The notes: generated from the letters alone by a model not told the origin. A stretch of DNA of 5,533 bases from Acidimicrobiia bacterium (GCA_025934385.1 JAICYE010000181.1:1-5533), one strand, 5' to 3'. Counted from the stretch's first letter, positions 1 to 5,533 are shown. Translations and numbers: made by a program.

Positions 1-168
1 GACGCCCTGTCGCTGCTGGCCGGCGTGATCCTGGCCGGCGTGGGCCTGGTGTCCCTCCTCACCCGGGGGGCCGGCCTCCAGTCTCGCTGGACGTGGCCGG
101 TCCTGCTCATCGTGGCCGGCGTGGTCGGCCTGCTGGCCACCCGGCGGGACGCCGACCGCCGGCCCTGA
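1..168 (+). CDS. C-terminal end of a small membrane protein (5' end outside window)
   Basis: Frame 1 is open from the first base and ends at TGA 166-168, giving the last 55 residues of a protein whose start is upstream. The fragment has two hydrophobic segments, roughly residues 2-20 (LSLLAGVILAGVGLVSLL) and 32-47 (WPVLLIVAGVVGLLAT), joined by a short loop with two Arg, and ends in a charged tail (RRDADRRP). The paired Gly-rich helices with a Trp-Pro at the start of the second resemble the small transmembrane domain seen at the ends of PspC, LiaF and DUF5668-type proteins. That is a pattern resemblance only. It could equally be the end of a larger membrane protein. Function is unknown. Being in frame with strong third-position G/C bias supports it as coding. 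Confidence 0.7.
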   Translation, partial: DALSLLAGVILAGVGLVSLLTRGAGLQSRWTWPVLLIVAGVVGLLATRRDADRRP

Positions 169-185
169 GCGCTGGCGCCGCCCCG

Positions 186-207
186 CCGGCCGCGTGCGCG
201 AGGCCGG
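186..207 (+). terminator. GC-rich hairpin after the first gene, possible terminator
   Basis: The arms CCGGCC (186-191) and GGCCGG (202-207) are exact inverted repeats around a 10-base loop, starting 17 bases after the TGA of the upstream gene. Two more pairs could form in the loop (193-194 with 199-200). No run of T follows, so this is not a classical Rho-independent terminator, although hairpins without T-tracts have been proposed as terminators in actinobacteria. In DNA this GC-rich, such repeats also arise by chance. Confidence 0.25.
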
Positions 208-247
208 GCGCCGGGGTTGTAAGACAGGGGTGGCACGACACGACAGG

Positions 248-255
248 AAAGGTGG
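248..255 (+). promoter_or_regulatory. Strong ribosome binding site before a leader ORF
   Basis: AAAGGTGG differs by one base from AAAGGAGG, the complement of the 16S rRNA 3' end, and lies 5 bases before ATG 261. It is the best Shine-Dalgarno match in the gap, yet the ATG it serves is not in the egtA frame. This supports translation of the short ORF at 261-335. Confidence 0.45.
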
Positions 256-260
256 GCACG

Positions 261-335
261 ATGATCAAGCTCCACGTCTGGCTGGCTCCGGTTCGCAACC
301 TGGTATGGGTTGCCTCGTCCTTCGGCCACCGCTAA
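261..335 (+). CDS. Possible 24-residue leader peptide overlapping the egtA start
   Basis: The ORF runs from ATG 261 to TAA 333-335 and has a near-consensus ribosome binding site at the right distance (248-255, 5-base spacer). The peptide begins MIKLHVWLAPVRN and ends SSFGHR; it contains two Trp and two His. I do not recognise it. It overlaps the TTG 310 start of egtA in another frame and stops 4 bases before the alternative egtA start GTG 340. This arrangement would allow translational coupling or attenuation-like control of egtA. No run of a single amino acid is present, so a classical amino-acid attenuator is not evident. It may be a chance ORF; the ribosome binding site is the main argument for it. 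Confidence 0.35.
   Translation: MIKLHVWLAPVRNLVWVASSFGHR
295..313 (+). repeat. Inverted repeat covering the egtA TTG start
   Basis: Arms GCAACC (295-300) and GGTTGC (308-313) are exact reverse complements separated by TGGTATG. The TTG 310 start codon lies inside the right arm. As RNA, it could hide that start codon; as DNA, it could be an operator. The arms are only 6 bp long, so chance occurrence is possible. Confidence 0.3.
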
Positions 336-1614
336 GCGCGTGCCCGCGCCCCAACGGTCGCTGACCCCCGCCGACGTCCACGACTACGTCCGCCGGCACT
401 GCTTCGGCGCCGGCGACCCCGTCCCGTCCACCGCCGCCCGGGTCGGGGTCGAGCTCGAGCTGCTCACGAACCGCGCCGGCGACCCGGCCGCTCGACCCGA
501 GGCAGCCGACCTCCTCGACGCCGCCGCGGCCACCCCCTTGCCCCGCCAGGCGGCCATCACCCTCGAGCCCGGCGGCCAGGTGGAGCTCAGCAGCCGGCCG
601 CACCACGGCCCGGGCCCGGCCATCGAGGCCACCGCCGAGGACCTCGTCGCCCTCCGGGCCGGGCTGGCGTCGTCCGGCATCGAGACCGCAGCCGTGGGGC
701 TCGACCCCGACCGCCCGCACCGACGGGTCGTGTCCGGGCCCCGGTATGACGCCATGGAGGCCTACTTCGACGCCGGCGGCGGCGTGGGCCGCGCCATGAT
801 GTGCGGCACCGCGTCGGTCCAGGTCAACGTCGACCTCGGCGACCCCGCCGCCGTACCCCGGCGCTGGAGGCTGGCCCACGCCCTCGGTCCCGTCCTGGTG
901 GCGGCCTTCGCCAACTCGCCCCTGGCCGGCGGCCGGCCGACCGGCGCCCGGTCGTCCCGCCAGCAGATCTGGGCTGCGCTCGACGCCACCCGCTCCTCGC
1001 CCGTCGCCGACCCCCGCGCCCCGCAGTCGCTGACCCCGGCGGACACCTGGGCCCGGTACGCGTTGGCCGCCGACGTGATGCTCATCCGCGGCACGCCCGA
1101 CCGGTTCCAGCCCTTGACCGGCGGGCTGCCGTTCGCGGCGTGGATGGGCGGCGGCCACGAGCTCGGCTACCCCACCCTCGACGACTTCGCCTACCACCTG
1201 ACCACCCTGTTCCCACCGGTGCGGCCCAAGGGCTGGCTCGAGCTGCGCATGCTCGACGCCGTCCCGGACCCCTGGTGGAAGGTGGCGGTGGCGGTGGTCG
1301 TCGCCCTGCTCGACGACCCGGCCGCCTTCGACGTGGCCGAGCGGGCCTGCGCGCCCGTCGCCCACTGCTGGGCCGGTGCCGCCACCCACGGCCTGTCCCA
1401 CCCCGGCCTGGCGTCGGCGGCCCGCAGCTGCTTCGCCGCCGCCCTGGCGGCCATGCCCGCCCTCGGCGTGGACCTGGCCACGATCGGGGCCACCGGGGCG
1501 TTCGTCGAGCGTTACGTGGAACGGGGCCGCTGCCCGGGCGACGACCTGCTCGACGGCCGGGCACGGGGGGCGGCCGGGGCCTCCGTCGTCGCCGGGGCCG
1601 CCCCGGAAGGCTGA
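310..1614 (+). CDS. egtA: Glutamate-cysteine ligase EgtA (ergothioneine biosynthesis)
   Basis: EgtA is a cytosolic ATP-dependent ligase that joins L-glutamate to L-cysteine. The gamma-glutamylcysteine it makes is the sulfur donor used by EgtB in ergothioneine synthesis. The 434 residues match the length of mycobacterial EgtA (about 430) and belong to the GCS2 glutamate-cysteine ligase family. Visible family blocks are GVELELLT (46-53), ITLEPGGQVELSSRP (83-97), MMCGTASVQVNVDLG (163-177), ANSPLAGGRPTG (201-212) and HLTTLFPPVRPKGWLELRMLD (296-316, nearly identical to my memory of the mycobacterial protein). The Glu residues in the first two blocks are in the region expected to bind metal-ATP and substrate. 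The start is uncertain: TTG 310 is the longest option and GTG 340 removes ten residues; neither has a Shine-Dalgarno, and homology begins only around residue 18. No egtB, egtC or egtD is seen nearby. Function is well supported; the exact start is not. Confidence 0.88.
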   Translation: MPRPSATAKRVPAPQRSLTPADVHDYVRRHCFGAGDPVPSTAARVGVELELLTNRAGDPAARPEAADLLDAAAATPLPRQAAITLEPGGQVELSSRPHHGPGPAIEATAEDLVALRAGLASSGIETAAVGLDPDRPHRRVVSGPRYDAMEAYFDAGGGVGRAMMCGTASVQVNVDLGDPAAVPRRWRLAHALGPVLVAAFANSPLAGGRPTGARSSRQQIWAALDATRSSPVADPRAPQSLTPADTWARYALAADVMLIRGTPDRFQPLTGGLPFAAWMGGGHELGYPTLDDFAYHLTTLFPPVRPKGWLELRMLDAVPDPWWKVAVAVVVALLDDPAAFDVAERACAPVAHCWAGAATHGLSHPGLASAARSCFAAALAAMPALGVDLATIGATGAFVERYVERGRCPGDDLLDGRARGAAGASVVAGAAPEG

Positions 1615-1633
1615 GGTTCCGTCAAGACCGGCT

Positions 1634-1660
1634 TAACCATCGCGGCTCGCCCGCCGATAC
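1634..1660 (+). promoter_or_regulatory. Candidate sigma-28 (FliA/WhiG-type) promoter of the tad operon
   Basis: TAAC at 1634-1637, a 15-base spacer, then GCCGATAC at 1653-1660. The consensus for the FliA/WhiG sigma family in actinobacteria is TAAA, 15 bases, GCCGATAA, so the match is 3 of 4 and 7 of 8 bases with exact spacing. The site lies in the egtA-cpaB gap on the coding strand, 42 bases before the TTG of cpaB. Another TCAAG (1622-1626) lies farther upstream, but its 26-base distance to GCCGATAC is too long for a normal promoter. Expected transcription start is around 1667. No sigma-70-type promoter is obvious in the gap. Confidence 0.55.
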
Positions 1661-1690
1661 CGGGTCCATGCGAAGGCGAACTCCGCCCGC

Positions 1691-1696
1691 GAGGAG
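1691..1696 (+). promoter_or_regulatory. Ribosome binding site deciding the TTG start of cpaB
   Basis: GAGGAG lies 6 bases before TTG 1703 but 15 bases before the in-frame ATG at 1712. The spacing favours the TTG start, which adds three residues (MTT) before the internal Met. Confidence 0.65.
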
Positions 1697-1702
1697 CACC
1701 CG

Positions 1703-2425
1703 TTGACCACCATGACGAAGAAGACGAAGGGAGCCCTCGCGGCCGGCTTCCTCCTGGTCTTCGCCGGCAGCACCGGCGCCGCCTACCTCGGGAGCCGGCG
1801 ACCGGCGAGTCGCGCCGTCGCCACCACCGGGACGGCCACCGTCCACTACGCCGCCGGCCCGGTGCCCGCAGGCACGGCCGGCCCCACGGCGGTGGCCGAC
1901 GGGCGGATCAAGACGAAGGCCGTCCCGCCCGCGGGCCGCCCGGCCAACGCCGTGGCCGACGACTCGCAGCTGGCCGGGCGCGTGGCCGCCTCGGCCATCC
2001 CCGCCGGGTCGATCATCACCACCGACATGTTCCCCGACCCCCAGACCCGGATCGGCACGGTCGTCGTCGGGCCGGGCAAGCGGGCCCTCGCCCTGGAGAT
2101 GCAGCCGGTGCCGGGCGTGGCCGGCTTCGCCGGCGCCGGCGACAAGGTCGACGTCTACGGCGTGGCCAAGGAAGACGGCGGCCCGAACGTACGCCTGGTC
2201 CTGCAGGGTGTCGACGTGCTGAGCGTCAACGGTGCCGGCCTGCCCTCGGCCCAGGGCCAGCCGGGCAGCCCCAACCTCATCTACCTGCTGGCGGTGACGC
2301 CGGCCGACGCCGAGCGGCTCATCTACCTGGACGAGTACGACAAGCTGTACTTCGACCTCGTGCCCAAGGGCGAAGGGCCGGTCAAGACCCCAGGGGCAGG
2401 CCCCGCCGGCGCCTTCGCGGCCTAA
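1703..2425 (+). CDS. cpaB: Flp pilus assembly protein CpaB/RcpC (SAF domain)
   Basis: This is a Tad pilus component with an N-terminal membrane anchor and an extracytoplasmic SAF domain. In Gram-negative bacteria CpaB/RcpC works with the outer-membrane secretin; in a single-membrane actinobacterium its role is less clear, possibly contact with the cell wall or pilus channel. The 240 residues have a Lys-rich N-terminus (KKTK, 6-9), one hydrophobic helix (about 10-29), an Arg/Ser linker, a SAF-like domain (about 45-110, ending in IPAGSIITTDMF), then an RcpC region with GDKVDVYGV (146-154), VLQGVDVLSVN (166-176) and LLAVTPADAERLIYL (195-209). A flexible Gly/Ala/Pro tail closes it. The start TTG is chosen because GAGGAG lies 6 bases upstream. 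It is the first gene of the block, 9 bases before cpaE, downstream of a sigma-28-like promoter. Family assignment is firm. Confidence 0.88.
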   Translation: MTTMTKKTKGALAAGFLLVFAGSTGAAYLGSRRPASRAVATTGTATVHYAAGPVPAGTAGPTAVADGRIKTKAVPPAGRPANAVADDSQLAGRVAASAIPAGSIITTDMFPDPQTRIGTVVVGPGKRALALEMQPVPGVAGFAGAGDKVDVYGVAKEDGGPNVRLVLQGVDVLSVNGAGLPSAQGQPGSPNLIYLLAVTPADAERLIYLDEYDKLYFDLVPKGEGPVKTPGAGPAGAFAA

Positions 2426-2428
2426 GGA
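2424..2428 (+). promoter_or_regulatory. Ribosome binding site of cpaE overlapping the cpaB stop
   Basis: AAGGA shares two bases with the TAA stop of cpaB (2423-2425) and sits 6 bases before ATG 2435. Ribosomes finishing cpaB would stop directly over the cpaE initiation region, which supports coupled translation. Confidence 0.6.
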
Positions 2429-2434
2429 CGCGAC

Positions 2435-3685
2435 ATGCGCACCCCGATGTTGTACGTCCTCGACGAGGACGAAGCCCTCAGCCTGCAGGTGGAGCACGCC
2501 ACCGCAGCCCTCCGGCCCCGCCCGGGGGTCAAGTGGTGCGGCGGCTTCGAAGCCCTCGACAAGCTCACCCAGGACGCGGGGCCGACGGACGTGCTCGTCG
2601 CCGGGCCGCTCGTGTCCAAGGACGCCGGCTTCCAGCAGCTGCGTGACTTCCGGGCGCGGCTCCCGGAGATGGCGCTCCTCCTCGCCCTCGACCACTGGCG
2701 CAGCGCCGACATGCGCGACGCGGTCCGGACGGGCGCCCTGGACGTCCTCCGGCTCCCGGTCTCGAACGCGGCTCTGGCCGACGCCGTCAAGCAGGCCCTG
2801 GACATGAGCCGGTCGCAGGCCCCTGTGGTGCACGAGCTCGACGCAGCGCGGCCAGGCGGCGATGGGCAGAACGGGCAGGGCGCGGTCATCGCCGTGCTCT
2901 CCGCCACCGGCGGCTGCGGCAAGACGTTCTTCGCCACCAACCTCGCCTACCACCTCCAGTCGCGTCTCGGGAAGCGGACGTGCGTGATCGACCTCGACCT
3001 CCAGTTCGGCGAGCTGTCGACGGCGCTGCGGATCAAGCCGAAGTACACGATCGTCGACCTGGTCAGCCACGACCCGGACGAGGACCTGTCGGGCCGTCTC
3101 CTGGAGCACCTGTCGCTGCACGAGTCGGGCATCCACGTGCTGGCCGCACCCGAGGAGCCGGCTGAGGCCGACAGCATCGACGCCAGCGACGTCATCCGGG
3201 TGATCGACGCGGCCAAGGCCCACTTCGACTACGTCATCATCGATACGCCCGCCGCCTTGAGCGACGCGGTGCTCGTGGCCGTCGAGATGGCCGGCCAGCT
3301 CTTCGCGCTGGCCACCCTCGACCTCCCCAGCGTGCGGAACCTCGGGCTCCTGCTGTCGACCCTCAAGAAGCTGCGGGTCCCCACGGAGCGGATGAACCTC
3401 CTGCTCAACAAGGTGGAGCCCGACGTCGGCATCGACGTCGCCCGGGTGGCCGAGTACTTCCCCCTCGGGTTCTCGATGGTCATCCCCTACGGGCGCGAGG
3501 TGAACCGGTCGCTGAACATGGGCCAGCCCGTGCTGGCGTACGCGCCGCGGGGCGAGGTCAGCAAGTCGCTGGAGTCGGGGCTGACCCGCATCCTCGCGGC
3601 CAGCGGCATCGCCGCGGCGCCGGTGCCGGAACCGTCACGCCGCCGCAGTCGCCTCGGCGCCTGGCGCGCGAAGAAGTCGGCCTGA
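2435..3685 (+). CDS. cpaE: CpaE/TadZ pilus localisation ATPase (MinD/ParA-like)
   Basis: CpaE/TadZ is a cytosolic, membrane-associated MinD/ParA-like protein that places the Tad pilus machine in the cell. The 416 residues have two parts. Residues 1-125 fold like a response-regulator receiver: an acidic start (LDEDE, 9-13), a beta strand at DVLVAG (52-57), and GALDVLRLP (100-108). The usual phospho-Asp position is Gly57 and the usual Lys before Pro is Leu107, so it should not be phosphorylated. Residues 150-390 are the ATPase: P-loop SATGGCGKT (156-164), Walker A' VIDLDLQFGE (184-193) and Walker B FDYVIIDTP (264-272). The P-loop keeps Lys163 but has Thr158 where the MinD signature lysine normally sits. 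The last 16 residues contain seven Arg/Lys. ATG 2435 has AAGGA 6 bases upstream. It is coupled to cpaB before it and tadB after it. Identity is firm; nucleotide behaviour is inferred. Confidence 0.9.
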   Translation: MRTPMLYVLDEDEALSLQVEHATAALRPRPGVKWCGGFEALDKLTQDAGPTDVLVAGPLVSKDAGFQQLRDFRARLPEMALLLALDHWRSADMRDAVRTGALDVLRLPVSNAALADAVKQALDMSRSQAPVVHELDAARPGGDGQNGQGAVIAVLSATGGCGKTFFATNLAYHLQSRLGKRTCVIDLDLQFGELSTALRIKPKYTIVDLVSHDPDEDLSGRLLEHLSLHESGIHVLAAPEEPAEADSIDASDVIRVIDAAKAHFDYVIIDTPAALSDAVLVAVEMAGQLFALATLDLPSVRNLGLLLSTLKKLRVPTERMNLLLNKVEPDVGIDVARVAEYFPLGFSMVIPYGREVNRSLNMGQPVLAYAPRGEVSKSLESGLTRILAASGIAAAPVPEPSRRRSRLGAWRAKKSA

Positions 3686-3687
3686 AC

Positions 3688-4644
3688 ATGGGCCCTGCCG
3701 TCATGATGCTGGTCCCCGTGCTGGGCGGGATGGCGCTGATGGCGACGGCCGTCGTCTCGCACGGCCGAACGGAGCGGCAGGCCGTCGACGAGCTCCTCGG
3801 CATGTGGCCCGCGAGCCCGGTGCCCGAACTGCACGACGAGGAGCTGACCGGCCTCACCGCCCGGGCCGTGGGCTTGGCCGGCCAGGCCGTCGACACGATG
3901 GACAACCGCCGGTCGCTCGCCGACTTCCTCGAGCGGGCCAAGATCTCGCTGCGTCCCGGGGAGTTCGTCATCGTCCTCGCCGCCGGTACCCTGGGCGCCG
4001 CCGCCCTGCTGCTGACGGTCACGGGATCGATGTTGACGGCGGTGGCGGGAGCCGGGATCGCGCTCGCCCTGGCGACGCAGATCCTGCGCCGGCGGGTGAC
4101 CAAGCGTCGGCGGGCCTTCGAAACACAGCTGCCGGACGCCCTCAGCCTGGTGGCGTCGTCACTCAGCGCCGGCCACACGTTCCTGCGCGCCATCCAGATG
4201 ATGTGCGAGGAGTCCGGGCCTCCGTTGTCCGAGGAGTTCTCGCGGATCGTGGCCGAGACCCGGCTGGGCGACCCCGTGGTGAACGCCCTCGAGCGCACCG
4301 CCGGCCGCCTGGCCATCCGCGACCTGGACATGGTCGTGCAGGCCGTGCGGATCCAGCAGACGGTCGGTGGCCGGTTGGCCGACCTCCTGCACACGCTGGC
4401 CGACGTCATCCGGGCTCGGGGGGAGCTCCGTCGCGAGGTCCAGGTCCTCACCGCCGAGGGCCGGTTGTCGGCCTACGTGCTGGCCGGGATGGTGCCGTTC
4501 CTCTTCCTCACCATCCAGGTGGTGAACCCGACGTACATCAAGCCGCTGTACCACGGATCAGGCCTGATCCTGCTGATCGGTTGCGCGGTTTCGGTGTTCG
4601 CGGGACTGCTCGTCATCCTGCGCATGGTCAAGATCGACGTCTGA
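3688..4644 (+). CDS. tadB: Tad pilus inner-membrane platform protein TadB
   Basis: TadB is an inner-membrane protein of the GspF/T2SSF family. With TadC it forms the platform on which the TadA ATPase acts to assemble Flp pilin. The 318 residues show hydrophobic segments at about 4-23, 93-111, 114-132, 262-279 and 290-312. The cytosolic T2SSF domain spans about 146-262, with LPDALSLVASSLSAGHTFLRA (148-168), a GDP-type turn (194-196), VGGRLADLL (226-234) and LTAEGRLSAYVL (254-265), followed by NPTYIKPLY (280-288). These are typical TadB blocks, and the length is normal for actinobacterial TadB. The ATG lies 2 bases after the cpaE stop with no strong Shine-Dalgarno, so translation probably depends on coupling. 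The N-terminus looks intact. The usual neighbour tadA/cpaF, expected between cpaE and this gene, is absent. Confidence 0.9.
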   Translation: MGPAVMMLVPVLGGMALMATAVVSHGRTERQAVDELLGMWPASPVPELHDEELTGLTARAVGLAGQAVDTMDNRRSLADFLERAKISLRPGEFVIVLAAGTLGAAALLLTVTGSMLTAVAGAGIALALATQILRRRVTKRRRAFETQLPDALSLVASSLSAGHTFLRAIQMMCEESGPPLSEEFSRIVAETRLGDPVVNALERTAGRLAIRDLDMVVQAVRIQQTVGGRLADLLHTLADVIRARGELRREVQVLTAEGRLSAYVLAGMVPFLFLTIQVVNPTYIKPLYHGSGLILLIGCAVSVFAGLLVILRMVKIDV

Positions 4645-5533
4645 TGAGCCCCGCCGTGCTGACGTGTCTGGGCGCCGTCGTTGCCGGGCTGGCCATGATG
4701 GTCACGGTCGTCCTCCGGTCCCGCCGGGTCGCTCCCGACTTCGGACATTTCCTCGACGGGCTCGATTACGAGGCCCCCGGGCTGGAGCGCGAGAAGCGCC
4801 TCAGCGAGCCTCTCGTCACCCGCACGGTCGGCGCCCTCGGGCGCGCCGTCTCCCGCCGGGTGGAGCGACTGGTGCCGGCGACCTACCTGGCCACCGTCGA
4901 CCACCGGCTCGCCCAGGCCGGCCTGAGCACGAAACGCGGGGCGGCCCAGCAGCTGACCATGCAGATCGCCTTGGCGGTCGCCGGCGGTGTGGTAGCCCCC
5001 TTCGTCCCGACCGCGTCCCCCCGGATGCGGGTCATGGCGCTGGTCCTCATGCCGGTCATGGGCTTCATGCTGCCGGCGGCCCGCGTGAAGCGGGCCATCG
5101 CCACCCGTTCGGAGGCGATCTTCAAGGACCTCCCGGACATCATCGACATGCTGGCCATCGCCGTCGAGGCCGGCAGCGGGTTCGAGTCCGCCCTCCAGAT
5201 CGTGTGCACCAACTTCAAGTCGCCGCTGGCCGACGAGCTGTCGATGGCCCTGCAGGAGATGGAGCTGGGACTGCCCCGGCGGGTCGCGCTGCAGCAGCTC
5301 AGGGACCGGGTCGACATCGACGTGGTGCGCACGCTGATCCTGGCGCTCCTCCAAGCCGACGCCCTCGGCATCCCGATCGGCCGGGTCCTCAAGACCCAGG
5401 CGGCCGAGGTGCGGGCCCGCCGCCGGTCCTGGGCCCGGGAGAAGGCGGCCAAGCTGCCGGTCAAGATCATGTTCCCGCTGGTGCTGTTCATCTTCCCGCC
5501 GATCATGGCCATCGTCATCGGCCCGGCCGCGTC
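4644..5533 (+). CDS. tadC: Tad pilus inner-membrane platform protein TadC (3' end cut by window)
   Basis: The ATG at 4644 shares one base with the TGA of tadB (TGATG), and the frame stays open to the window edge, giving 296 residues without a stop. TadC is the second T2SSF-family platform protein of the Tad machine and partner of TadB. Hydrophobic segments are at about 4-24, 106-122, 129-146 and 274-295. The T2SSF domain covers about 158-275, with FKDLPDIIDMLAIAVEAGSGF (160-180), the helix MALQEMELGLPRRVALQQL (201-219), LILALLQADALGIPIG (231-246) and a basic stretch RARRRSWAREKAAKLPVKI (257-275) before the last helix. PLVLFIFPPIMAIVIGP (278-294) is the typical C-terminal TadC helix, so only a few residues are probably missing. 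No clear ribosome binding site is seen, and the stop-start overlap suggests coupled translation. Family identity is firm. Confidence 0.9.
   Translation, partial: MSPAVLTCLGAVVAGLAMMVTVVLRSRRVAPDFGHFLDGLDYEAPGLEREKRLSEPLVTRTVGALGRAVSRRVERLVPATYLATVDHRLAQAGLSTKRGAAQQLTMQIALAVAGGVVAPFVPTASPRMRVMALVLMPVMGFMLPAARVKRAIATRSEAIFKDLPDIIDMLAIAVEAGSGFESALQIVCTNFKSPLADELSMALQEMELGLPRRVALQQLRDRVDIDVVRTLILALLQADALGIPIGRVLKTQAAEVRARRRSWAREKAAKLPVKIMFPLVLFIFPPIMAIVIGPAA

Noticed and set aside
217..245. Promoter with TTGTAA as -35 before the leader ORF
   Set aside because: No TANNNT-type -10 lies 16-18 bases downstream; TAAGAC at 220-225 has no matching -35 upstream. Nothing convincing could be assigned.
1280..1300. 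GGTGGC tandem repeat
   Set aside because: It encodes a Val/Ala stretch of EgtA (VAVAVVVAL) and is explained by codon bias, not by a repeat element.
265..1401. 378-codon open frame on the - strand opposite egtA
   Set aside because: Its composition is Gly/Arg/Val-rich without motifs, and it fully overlaps the well-supported egtA.
1592..1606. Hairpin CCGGGG-CCG-CCCCGG at the end of egtA as a terminator
   Set aside because: It lies inside the coding sequence before the stop and has no T-run after it; short perfect stems of G and C are common at this base composition.
801..1706. 301-codon + strand frame overlapping egtA
   Set aside because: It is an Arg/Pro-rich shift of the egtA frame. Only its last 12 codons, beyond egtA, were considered separately as a possible short ORF.
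1622..3223. 533-codon open frame on the - strand opposite cpaB and cpaE
   Set aside because: It is a shadow in GC-rich DNA where stops are rare on the opposite strand. Its product is a low-complexity Arg/Gly/Val/His-rich string with no family motif, and it lies over two firmly identified genes.
4473..5354. Open frames on the - strand opposite tadC, up to 293 codons
   Set aside because: They are rich in His, Asp, Gly and Gln from reversed codons of tadC and show no recognisable domain, while the + strand reads as clear TadC.

Overview
The window is GC-rich (around 70%) and all supported genes lie on the + strand. Codon third positions are strongly G/C, TTG starts occur, and a mycobacterial-type EgtA and a Tad (Flp) pilus operon are present. 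These point to an actinobacterium (Actinomycetota). A deep-branching lineage such as Acidimicrobiia is plausible, but that is an inference from gene content and style; no marker gene is present to settle it.

Layout. Positions 1-168 hold the 3' end of a small membrane protein gene. A 141-base gap follows, with a GC-rich hairpin (186-207), a strong ribosome binding site (248-255) and a possible 24-codon leader ORF (261-335) that runs into the start of the next gene. Positions 310-1614 encode EgtA, the glutamate-cysteine ligase of ergothioneine biosynthesis. A short gap (1615-1702) carries a candidate sigma-28/WhiG-type promoter. It is followed by a tight block of Tad pilus genes: cpaB/rcpC (1703-2425), cpaE/tadZ (2435-3685), tadB (3688-4644) and tadC (4644 to beyond the window end).

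How the genes work together. CpaB, CpaE, TadB and TadC are parts of one machine that assembles Flp-type pili. TadB and TadC form the inner-membrane platform, CpaE/TadZ is a MinD-like localisation ATPase, and CpaB/RcpC is a membrane-anchored extracytoplasmic SAF-domain protein. Gaps of 9 and 2 bases and a one-base overlap indicate a single translationally coupled operon. The motor ATPase TadA/CpaF, usually encoded between cpaE and tadB, is absent from that position. No flp prepilin or prepilin peptidase gene is visible either, so these must lie downstream or elsewhere if the system works. EgtA belongs to a different pathway and is probably only a neighbour.

Most noteworthy: the missing tadA, the sigma-28-like promoter before cpaB, the leader ORF overlapping the egtA start, and the loss of the signature lysine in the CpaE P-loop. 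I see no RNA genes, CRISPR arrays or mobile elements.
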